A stretch of 50,255 nucleotides of DNA, from NCBI GenBank assembly GCA_947385425.1, contig CANDKY010000012.1:1-50255 (forward strand). Direction: 5' to 3'. The stretch comes from an uncultured Lachnospiraceae bacterium (GTDB lineage Bacteria; Bacillota; Clostridia; Lachnospirales; Lachnospiraceae). The notes under the pieces are model-generated. The model was not told the origin of the DNA. It ran no database searches and saw nothing but the letters and a program-made list of their open reading frames with translations. The position numbers were made by a program, and so were the translations under genes. This document shows, piece after piece, positions 43,830-50,255 of this stretch (position 1 is the stretch's first letter; each line of letters begins with the position of its first letter).

Positions 43830-44927
43830 ATGGATATTTATATTTTTGGGGCAAAAGCTACGGCAGCAGGGTTATACAGGGCATTGGCGGTATTGGAGCC
43901 GGAAAAGAAAATAAAGGGCTTTCTGGTGTCAGACATGAAGGGAAATCCTCATGATATATGGAATTGCCCGGTCATGCTTCTTGATAATGTTTCCGGTATG
44001 TTTTCGGATAACCGGAAAAAAGATGTACTTATATATGTGGCAGTCCCGGAACTGATACATAAGGAAATAAGGGAACTGTTGGGGGAGCATGGATTTACAA
44101 ATCTTAAAATGCTTGATTCCCGGACGGAAGCAGGTATTATGGAGCGGTATTTTCAGAAGGACGGGCAGTTTTTATCTGTTCATTCCCTGCCATTGGCCGG
44201 AGACATATCAGTGATACCGAAACTGACAATTTATGCTGTGTCATTTTATAAGGACAAGCCATTGAATAATCCGCCTGAGTTTCCGGTATATGTCAAAAGG
44301 CTGTATCTGGGGTGTGATAGGGCGGTGGAACGGGGAGTGAATATATCCGGCAAAGCGGATTTTTATGACAACACCGGCGATAACATTTCATCGAAGAATC
44401 CGAATCGGTGTGAGATGACAGCGCACTACTGGATTTGGAAGAACCGGTTGGATACGGATGATGAGTATGTAGGCATATGTCATTACCGCAGGACTCTGGA
44501 TCTGTCATTGGATGATTTGAAACGGATAAAATCAAATGATGTGGATGTGGTACTTCCGTTTCCTATGATCCATTATCCGGATAGCCGGGTCCAGCATACA
44601 TGGTATGTATCGGAGGAAGACTGGGAGCTGATGGTCAGAGTTGTGGGAGAATTATATCCGGATTATGAGCCGGTGCTCGATAAAATTTTTGATGAACCAT
44701 TTTTTTATAATTACAATATGATACTGGCAAAAAAGCAAGTGTTTGCGGATTATTGTGCATGGCTGTATCCGATACTGGACAGGATCGAAGAATTGTCAAA
44801 ACCTAAAGGGACAGAACGTGAAGACAGGTACACGGCATATATGAGTGAAAGTCTGACAACATTATATTTTATGGTACACAAAGATGACTTGAAGATATAT
44901 CACACAGGGAGAATTCTTTGTACGTGA
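43830..44927 (+). CDS. N-terminal Rossmann module fused to DUF4422 glycosyltransferase-like domain
   Basis: A 365-residue protein. Residues 1 to about 105 are a Rossmann-like module (MDIYIFGAKATAAGLYRAL, KIKGFLVSDMKG, KDVLIYVAVPELIHKEI). Residues about 125-365 match DUF4422, a capsule-locus domain thought to be a glycosyltransferase: DEYVGICHYRRTLDLS is its hallmark, followed by FYNYNMILAKKQVFADYCAW. Hydrophobic strands but no membrane segment. Donor unknown. Confidence 0.85.
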   Translation: MDIYIFGAKATAAGLYRALAVLEPEKKIKGFLVSDMKGNPHDIWNCPVMLLDNVSGMFSDNRKKDVLIYVAVPELIHKEIRELLGEHGFTNLKMLDSRTEAGIMERYFQKDGQFLSVHSLPLAGDISVIPKLTIYAVSFYKDKPLNNPPEFPVYVKRLYLGCDRAVERGVNISGKADFYDNTGDNISSKNPNRCEMTAHYWIWKNRLDTDDEYVGICHYRRTLDLSLDDLKRIKSNDVDVVLPFPMIHYPDSRVQHTWYVSEEDWELMVRVVGELYPDYEPVLDKIFDEPFFYNYNMILAKKQVFADYCAWLYPILDRIEELSKPKGTEREDRYTAYMSESLTTLYFMVHKDDLKIYHTGRILCT

Positions 44928-44940
44928 AAGGGCTGGCATT

Positions 44941-45915
44941 ATGGCAATACTGGTATGCGGAGGAGCCGGATATATTGGTTCCCATATTAATATGCAATTA
45001 AATAGAGCGGGCTATGAGACAATTGTTTTTGATAATCTGGTTTGCGGGCATAGAGAAGCAGTGAAATGGGGAAAATTTATTAAAGGGGATCTGTCCAATT
45101 TTGCTGATATCGAAAAGGTATTTTCAGAGTACCGGATTGATGCAGTGTTCCATTTGGCTGCCTATGCATATGTAGGAGAGTCGGTGGGTGAACCGGAGAA
45201 GTATTATTACAATAATGTGGTTAATACATTGAATCTGCTTAAAGTTATGGGGCAGCATGGATGTAACAGGATTATTTTTTCATCGACATGTGCTGTGTAC
45301 GGGGAACCGGAGTATGTACCCATCACTGAGGATATGCCTCAGAACCCGATCAATCCGTATGGTATGACCAAACTGATGGTGGAACGGATTTTCCGGGATT
45401 ATCAGAAAGCGTATGGATTGCAGTTTGTGGTTCTGCGGTATTTTAACGCAGCCGGAGCAGATCCGGCGGGGAAAATAGGAGAGAGTCATAATCCGGAGAC
45501 ACATATTATCCCTTTGGTGTTGGATGCAGCCAGCGGTAAACGTGCGGACATCAAAATATTCGGAAATGATTATGAAACGCCGGATGGAAGCTGTATCAGG
45601 GATTATGTCCATGTGATGGATCTGGCTGATGCGCATTTGAAGGCGCTTCACTATCTGGAAGAGGGAAACAAAGGAGATTTTTTTAACCTCGGAAATACTG
45701 CCGGGACATCTGTTTTAGAAATCGTTGAGGCGGTGAAAAGGGTTACTGCCAGGGAGTTTATTGTCACTCCGGCTGCCAGACGGCCTGGAGATCCGGCAAA
45801 GCTGGTGGGAAGCAATGAAAAGGCAGTGCGTGTGCTTGGCTGGGCGCCAAAGTATGGGGATATAGATACGATTGTTGGACACGCCTGGAAGTGGCATGAG
45901 AATGCAGGCTACTGA
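44941..45915 (+). CDS. galE: UDP-glucose 4-epimerase
   Basis: A 324-residue GalE. ILVCGGAGYIGSHIN binds NAD, the SSTCAVYGEPE serine/threonine and the YGMTK (YxxxK) motif form the active site, and RYFNAAGADPAGKIGESHNPETHIIP is diagnostic for GalE. The ending RRPGDPAKLVGSNEKA is typical. It interconverts UDP-glucose and UDP-galactose and feeds the mutase encoded next, which makes UDP-galactofuranose. Confidence 0.96.
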   Translation: MAILVCGGAGYIGSHINMQLNRAGYETIVFDNLVCGHREAVKWGKFIKGDLSNFADIEKVFSEYRIDAVFHLAAYAYVGESVGEPEKYYYNNVVNTLNLLKVMGQHGCNRIIFSSTCAVYGEPEYVPITEDMPQNPINPYGMTKLMVERIFRDYQKAYGLQFVVLRYFNAAGADPAGKIGESHNPETHIIPLVLDAASGKRADIKIFGNDYETPDGSCIRDYVHVMDLADAHLKALHYLEEGNKGDFFNLGNTAGTSVLEIVEAVKRVTAREFIVTPAARRPGDPAKLVGSNEKAVRVLGWAPKYGDIDTIVGHAWKWHENAGY

Positions 45916-45929
45916 GGAGACAGGGATTT

Positions 45930-47030
45930 ATGAAATATGATTATCTGATTGTTGGCACCGGCCTTTATGGGGCGGTATTTGCGCAAAGGAAGACAGCTCA
46001 GGGAAAGAAATGCCTTGTGATAGACCGGAGGGATCATATTGCCGGGAATATATATTCGGAGAAAGAGGAAGGGATCGATGTACATAAATATGGGCCGCAT
46101 ATTTTCCATACAGATAAAGGGTATGTATGGAAATATGTGAACCGGTTTGCGGAATTTAATCACTTTGTCTATTCTCCGGTGGCAAATTATAAAGGGGAAA
46201 TTTATAATCTGCCATTTAACATGAATACGTTTGCTAAGATGTGGCCGGATGTAACGACCCCGGAACAGGCGTGGTGTAGGATTGCTGATCAGGTAAAAGC
46301 GGCAGGGGTCACTGTGCCAAAGAACCTTGAAGAACAGGCAATTTCGATGGTTGGAACTGATATTTATGAAAAACTTGTCAAGGGATACACACAGAAGCAG
46401 TGGGGGAGGCCCTGTACAGAACTTCCGGCATTTATCATTAAGAGACTGCCGGTGCGTATGACTTTTGACAATAATTATTTTAACCATCCATATCAGGGTA
46501 TTCCCAAAGCAGGGTATACAAGTATGGTTGAGGCAATGCTTGACGGGGCGGAAGTCGAGCTTGGCGTGGATTTTCTGCATGATAAATCCCGGCTGGCTTC
46601 ACGGGCAGAGACTATCATTTATACCGGGCCGATTGATGAATATTATGGGTATTGTTTTGGCGCCCTGCAATACAGGAGCCTGCGTTTTGAAACGGAAGTT
46701 CTGGATATTCCGAATTATCAGGGGGTTGCAGGGATGAATTATACGGATACGGAACATCCTTACACGAGGATTATTGAACATAAGCATTTCTTATTTGGAG
46801 CCGGCAATCCGGGAAAGACTGTGATCACCAGAGAATATCCGGCAGAATGGAAGTGTGGGGATGAGCCGTATTATCCGGTAAATGATATGGCAAACGGAGA
46901 GTTATACCGAAGATATGAGGAATTGTCAAAAAAAGAGAACAATCTCCGGTTTGGAGGGAGGCTTGGTACATATCGGTATCTGGATATGGATCAGGTGATA
47001 ATGCAGGCAATGGAGGATGCAGAAAGATGA
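45930..47030 (+). CDS. glf: UDP-galactopyranose mutase
   Basis: A 366-residue canonical mutase. YDYLIVGTGLYGAVFAQ binds FAD, and GIDVHKYGPHIFHT holds the flavin-site histidines. YTRIIEHKHF and NLRFGGRLGTYRYLDMDQ are signature segments. It converts UDP-Galp to UDP-Galf, so the locus product probably contains galactofuranose. Its stop overlaps the next start (ATGA). Compare the divergent homologue at 17164. Confidence 0.97.
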   Translation: MKYDYLIVGTGLYGAVFAQRKTAQGKKCLVIDRRDHIAGNIYSEKEEGIDVHKYGPHIFHTDKGYVWKYVNRFAEFNHFVYSPVANYKGEIYNLPFNMNTFAKMWPDVTTPEQAWCRIADQVKAAGVTVPKNLEEQAISMVGTDIYEKLVKGYTQKQWGRPCTELPAFIIKRLPVRMTFDNNYFNHPYQGIPKAGYTSMVEAMLDGAEVELGVDFLHDKSRLASRAETIIYTGPIDEYYGYCFGALQYRSLRFETEVLDIPNYQGVAGMNYTDTEHPYTRIIEHKHFLFGAGNPGKTVITREYPAEWKCGDEPYYPVNDMANGELYRRYEELSKKENNLRFGGRLGTYRYLDMDQVIMQAMEDAER

Positions 47031-48376
47031 AGATTGCAGTGATTGGAACCGGGTATGTGGGGCTTGTTACAGGCACATGCTTTGCAGAGATGGGTAATAT
47101 TGTGTGGTGTGTGGATGTTGATGAAGCAAAGATTGAAAAATTGAGGAAAGGGGTTATTCCAATCTATGAACCAGGACTTTCTGAGATGGTGGAGCGGAAT
47201 TATGCGGTGAAAACATTAAATTTCACCACGGATATACAAGATGCATTGGAGGAGTCAGAAGTAGTTTTTATTGCGGTAGGAACGCCGATGGGGGAGGATG
47301 GCTCGGCGGATCTTCAGTATGTGCTTACGGCAGCCAGGAATATTGGTGAAAATATGAAGCGATATATGGTTATTGTGGATAAGTCTACCGTTCCCGTAGG
47401 CACTTCAGAAAAAGTCCGGGTGGCTGTGCAGGCAGCGTTGGATGCAAGAAGCAGCAGTCTTACGTTTGATGTGGTATCAAACCCGGAGTTCCTGAAGGAG
47501 GGAAGTGCAATTGCCGACTGCATGAAGCCGGACAGGATTGTTATCGGGGTTGATTCGGAGAGGGCTGAGGAGGTTATGCGGGAACTCTATAAGCCATATG
47601 TGATGAATACGGAGAACTTTATCCTGATGGATATCCCAAGCGCGGAAATGACGAAATATGCCGCTAATTCCATGCTTGCGACTAAGATTTCTTTTATGAA
47701 TGAAATTGCGAATATTTGTGAGAGGGTTGGGGCGGATGTAAATAAGGTGCGGCGTGGAATTGGCAGTGACAGGCGTATCGGATTTTCATTTATTTATCCA
47801 GGATGTGGTTACGGCGGAAGCTGTTTTCCGAAAGATGTGCAGGCGCTTATTAAGACAGCAGACGGTGTGGGGTATGAAACGAAGCTTCTGCAGTCGGTGG
47901 AGGATGTCAACAACAGACAGAAGAGCGTGCTTGTCTGGAAAATTAAGGGACTGTTTGGCGATGAACTGACGGGAAAGACTTTTGCCGCGTGGGGGCTTGC
48001 TTTTAAACCGGATACGGATGATATGAGGGAGTCTCCGGCAATTGTAATCCTAAAGCAGTTGACAGATGCCGGGGCAAAGATCAGGGCATATGATCCGAAG
48101 GCTGTCTGTGAGGCAAGGGAGTGTTATTTAAAAGGTAATGAGGGGATAGTGTACTGTGATAACAAGTACGAGGCGCTGAAAGATGCAGATGCCCTGATAC
48201 TGATTACTGAGTGGAAAGAATTCCGCAGCCCGGATTTTTATGAGATCAAGCGTCTGTTAAAGGGAGCGGTAATATTTGACGGGCGGAACCAGTATGATGC
48301 GAAGCGTGTAAGGGAATATGGGATAGATTATTATCAGATCGGTGTAGGGGCAGTTGCAGGGGAGGTGAATGTATGA
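47027..48376 (+). CDS. ugd: UDP-glucose 6-dehydrogenase
   Basis: A 449-residue UDP-sugar dehydrogenase. [20 protein letters not shown] binds [14 protein letters not shown] and [15 protein letters not shown] are family motifs, and C266 in [12 protein letters not shown] is the catalytic thiol. The translationally coupled UDP-GlcA decarboxylase downstream argues that it makes UDP-glucuronic acid. It might also, or instead, serve as the UDP-GlcNAc dehydrogenase needed by the WbpB/D/E route, but it looks like an ordinary Ugd. Confidence 0.94.
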   Translation: MKIAVIGTGYVGLVTGTCFAEMGNIVWCVDVDEAKIEKLRKGVIPIYEPGLSEMVERNYAVKTLNFTTDIQDALEESEVVFIAVGTPMGEDGSADLQYVLTAARNIGENMKRYMVIVDKSTVPVGTSEKVRVAVQAALDARSSSLTFDVVSNPEFLKEGSAIADCMKPDRIVIGVDSERAEEVMRELYKPYVMNTENFILMDIPSAEMTKYAANSMLATKISFMNEIANICERVGADVNKVRRGIGSDRRIGFSFIYPGCGYGGSCFPKDVQALIKTADGVGYETKLLQSVEDVNNRQKSVLVWKIKGLFGDELTGKTFAAWGLAFKPDTDDMRESPAIVILKQLTDAGAKIRAYDPKAVCEARECYLKGNEGIVYCDNKYEALKDADALILITEWKEFRSPDFYEIKRLLKGAVIFDGRNQYDAKRVREYGIDYYQIGVGAVAGEVNV

Positions 48377-49320
48377 AGCGTATCCTTGTAACCGGCGGTG
48401 CAGGATTTATCGGGTCCCATTTGTGTAGCCGATTGGTGGAAGAAGGGAACGATGTCATTTGTATCGATAATTTTTTTACCGGTTCTAAAAGTAATATAGA
48501 AGGATTGTTGGACAGGCACAATTTTGAACTGATACGGCATGATGTGACAAAAGAATTATTAGTAGAGGTGGATCAGATTTACAATCTGGCATGTCCGGCA
48601 AGCCCGGTGCATTATCAGTATAATCCGGTCAAGACGATGAAGACATCTGTAATGGGTGCAATCAATATGCTTGGGCTTGCCAAGAGAGTTAAGGCGAGAA
48701 TCTTGCAGGCATCTACCAGTGAAGTGTATGGCAACCCAAATGAGCATCCTCAGCCGGAGAAATATTGGGGAAATGTAAACCCTATAGGAATACGTTCCTG
48801 CTATGATGAAGGTAAGAGGGCGGCGGAAACACTGTTTTTTGACTATCACAGGCAGAACGGTGTGGATATCAAAGTAATCCGTATTTTTAACACCTATGGG
48901 CCGAACATGAATGCAAATGACGGACGTGTGGTTTCGAACTTCATCGTCCAGGCGCTAAAAAATGAAGATATTACAATATATGGAGACGGGAAGCAGACGC
49001 GGAGTTTTTGTTACGTAGAAGACTTGGTGGAAGGAATGATCCGCATGATGAACAGCAGGGAAGGATTTACAGGGCCGGTAAATTTAGGAAACCCTGAGGA
49101 ATTTACGATGTTGGAGCTTGCGGAGAAGGTGCTTGCACTCACTGGGAGCAGATCAAAAATTATACATAAGTTGCTGCCCAAGGATGACCCGGTACGGCGG
49201 AAACCAATGATTGACATGGCTAAGAAGGAACTGGATTGGCAACCGCGTGTTAATTTGGAGGAAGGGTTACAGAGGACGATTACGTATTTTGAGAAAGCTG
49301 TTAATGTGGCATTACAATGA
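48373..49320 (+). CDS. uxs: UDP-glucuronic acid decarboxylase (UDP-xylose synthase)
   Basis: A 315-residue [19 protein letters not shown] binds [23 protein letters not shown], then [10 protein letters not shown], the [10 protein letters not shown] (YxxxK) motif and [10 protein letters not shown] are diagnostic of UXS. It converts UDP-GlcA to UDP-xylose. It overlaps ugd by ATGA, so UDP-Glc to UDP-GlcA to UDP-Xyl is one coupled unit. UDP-xylose could serve the GT90-like transferase at 35531. Confidence 0.95.
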   Translation: MKRILVTGGAGFIGSHLCSRLVEEGNDVICIDNFFTGSKSNIEGLLDRHNFELIRHDVTKELLVEVDQIYNLACPASPVHYQYNPVKTMKTSVMGAINMLGLAKRVKARILQASTSEVYGNPNEHPQPEKYWGNVNPIGIRSCYDEGKRAAETLFFDYHRQNGVDIKVIRIFNTYGPNMNANDGRVVSNFIVQALKNEDITIYGDGKQTRSFCYVEDLVEGMIRMMNSREGFTGPVNLGNPEEFTMLELAEKVLALTGSRSKIIHKLLPKDDPVRRKPMIDMAKKELDWQPRVNLEEGLQRTITYFEKAVNVALQ

Positions 49321-49437
49321 TTCTGTTCCGTTATCAACGGATTTAGGAGAGGACGGAGGAATTGAGCATGTAGGCAGGTTTATGTTAAATTGAGCCATTT
49401 TTGTTATGGGCATGAGGTTTTTAAGAAAGGAAAACAT

Positions 49438-50100
49438 ATGCAATTCGAATTAATGGCATCCATGATGTGCGCCAACTATGGGAACCTGGAAAAAGAAATA
49501 AAAAACCTGGAAGCAGGCGGCATAGACTCCTTCCATATAGATATCATGGACGGCAGGTATGTGCCAAACTTCGCTATGTCTTTAAATGATATGAAATACA
49601 TAACCCAGACTTCCACAAAGCCTGTGGATGTTCACCTGATGATCGAACATCCCAACAACCGTATCCAGCTATTCCTGGATCATTTAAGGCAGGGGGACAC
49701 AGTATATATCCACCCGGAAGCGGAATACCATCCTTCCACTACATTACAGAGCATTATCAATGCTGGTATGATACCAGGCATTGCTATAAATCCTGGCACT
49801 TCCGTAGAGACAGTGATGGAGATGCTCCGCATCGTAAAGAAGGTTCTGGTCATGTCAGTAAATCCGGGAAATGCCGGGCAGATGTATCTGCCTTATGTAG
49901 GTAAGAAAATCACAAAACTGCTTGCCTTAAAAGAGGAAATGGATTTTGAGATTTATTGGGATGGTGCCTGCAGTGCGGATAAAATTCTGGAATATGGCCC
50001 CAAAGGTGTGAAAGGATTTGTGCTTGGAACAACACTTCTGTTTGGAAAGGGGCATGCCTATGATGAAACTTTGCAGGATATCAGGGAGCTGCGTTTTTGA
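49438..50100 (+). CDS. Ribulose-phosphate 3-epimerase-like protein
   Basis: A 220-residue TIM-barrel epimerase. SFHIDIMDGRYVPNF contains the catalytic aspartate region, VDVHLMIEHP the metal-binding histidine, VMSVNPGNAGQMY the phosphate-side loop, and IYWDGACS takes the place of the usual VDGG strand. That last change and the length resemble AlsE-type (allulose-6-phosphate) relatives more than housekeeping Rpe. It could balance pentose or ketose phosphates for the split transketolase of the locus. The ATG at 49438 follows AAAGGA; the longer TTG frame from 49390 is rejected. Codon use is richer in C than in the preceding genes. Confidence 0.85.
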   Translation: MQFELMASMMCANYGNLEKEIKNLEAGGIDSFHIDIMDGRYVPNFAMSLNDMKYITQTSTKPVDVHLMIEHPNNRIQLFLDHLRQGDTVYIHPEAEYHPSTTLQSIINAGMIPGIAINPGTSVETVMEMLRIVKKVLVMSVNPGNAGQMYLPYVGKKITKLLALKEEMDFEIYWDGACSADKILEYGPKGVKGFVLGTTLLFGKGHAYDETLQDIRELRF

Positions 50101-50182
50101 CATTGCAAAAGCTTTCCTATATATGTGGTGGGAATCGTTTTGTGGGTTCGTTCGGGTAAAAAAGTTGTGAAAGGGGATATTT

Positions 50183-50255
50183 ATGGACATGGAATTTTAT
50201 TGGACGCTTGGCAATAATGTACGCAGTTACCGCATGCAGAGGGGCATGACCCAGG
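50183..50255 (+). CDS. XRE-type helix-turn-helix regulator, 5' end only
   Basis: The first 24 codons (MDMEFYWTLGNNVRSYRMQR, then GMTQ) are cut by the window end. LGNNVRSYRMQRGMTQ is the usual start of a Cro/C1-type helix-turn-helix domain. AAGGGGAT lies upstream of the ATG. It may be a separate unit beyond the glycan locus. No clear terminator or promoter was found in 50101-50182. Confidence 0.65.
   Translation, partial: MDMEFYWTLGNNVRSYRMQRGMTQ

Noticed and set aside
49328-49340. CCGTT-ATC-AACGG as a terminator after uxs
   Set aside because: The stem is only 5 bp and no T-run follows.

Overview
The window looks like a chromosome segment from a Clostridia bacterium, most likely a Lachnospiraceae-type gut Firmicute. 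This is inferred from the AGGAGG-type ribosome binding sites, ATGA gene overlaps, moderate-to-low GC, an ISAzo13-type transposase remnant, and families such as GH29 fucosidase, WbqC, DUF4422, Gfo/Idh and FkbM. No rRNA or tRNA gene was seen, so the assignment is not phylogenetic.

Layout. Positions 1-5000 are a flank with a (TAGATA)9 hexamer array, a DUF234-type AAA ATPase, a LysR regulator divergent from an aldo/keto reductase, a GH29 alpha-L-fucosidase on the minus strand, and two copies of a ~91 bp intergenic repeat. Positions 5000-5778 are a decayed and regulatory stretch. From 5779 to 50100 every gene reads on the plus strand: a ~44 kb sugar-nucleotide and glycan-assembly locus. The window ends in the first codons of an XRE-type regulator.

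The locus opens with a serine-recombinase-fold protein that has lost its catalytic Ser and two Arg but keeps its DNA-binding tail. Upstream lie two near-identical 26 bp palindromes 136 bp apart, the nearer one covering its -10 box. A degenerate IspD-like protein follows. Next comes a module (7158-14286) resembling an activated-heptose pathway: SIS isomerase, SDR epimerase, a nucleotidyltransferase-kinase in the reverse of the HldE domain order, two radical SAM proteins and a split transketolase. An AT-rich centre (about 14.3-35 kb) carries methyltransferases, glycosyltransferases, a divergent UDP-galactopyranose-mutase-like flavoprotein, deacetylase-like proteins, a WbqC protein, and the WbpB/D/E/I set for a 2,3-diacetamido uronic acid. 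The right part (35-44 kb) carries GT2, GT4, GT90-like and DUF4422 proteins plus a tandem pair of large radical SAM proteins. It ends with galE, glf, ugd and a UDP-xylose synthase, which give UDP-Gal, UDP-Galf, UDP-GlcA and UDP-Xyl, and a ribulose-phosphate-epimerase-like gene.

Two properties stand out. First, one small Rossmann-like module (YGxGxxG, then a D near the second strand, then a hydrophobic strand before an EI..L helix) recurs about twelve times: alone, at N-termini, or at C-termini of enzymes with unrelated chemistry. There are also broken copies and one apparent chimeric junction. Second, the locus has no flippase, polymerase, ABC exporter or priming transferase. Its only predicted membrane segment is one N-terminal helix in a 158-residue protein. 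The products may therefore decorate a protein in the cytoplasm (flagellin or S-layer type), or export genes lie outside the window.
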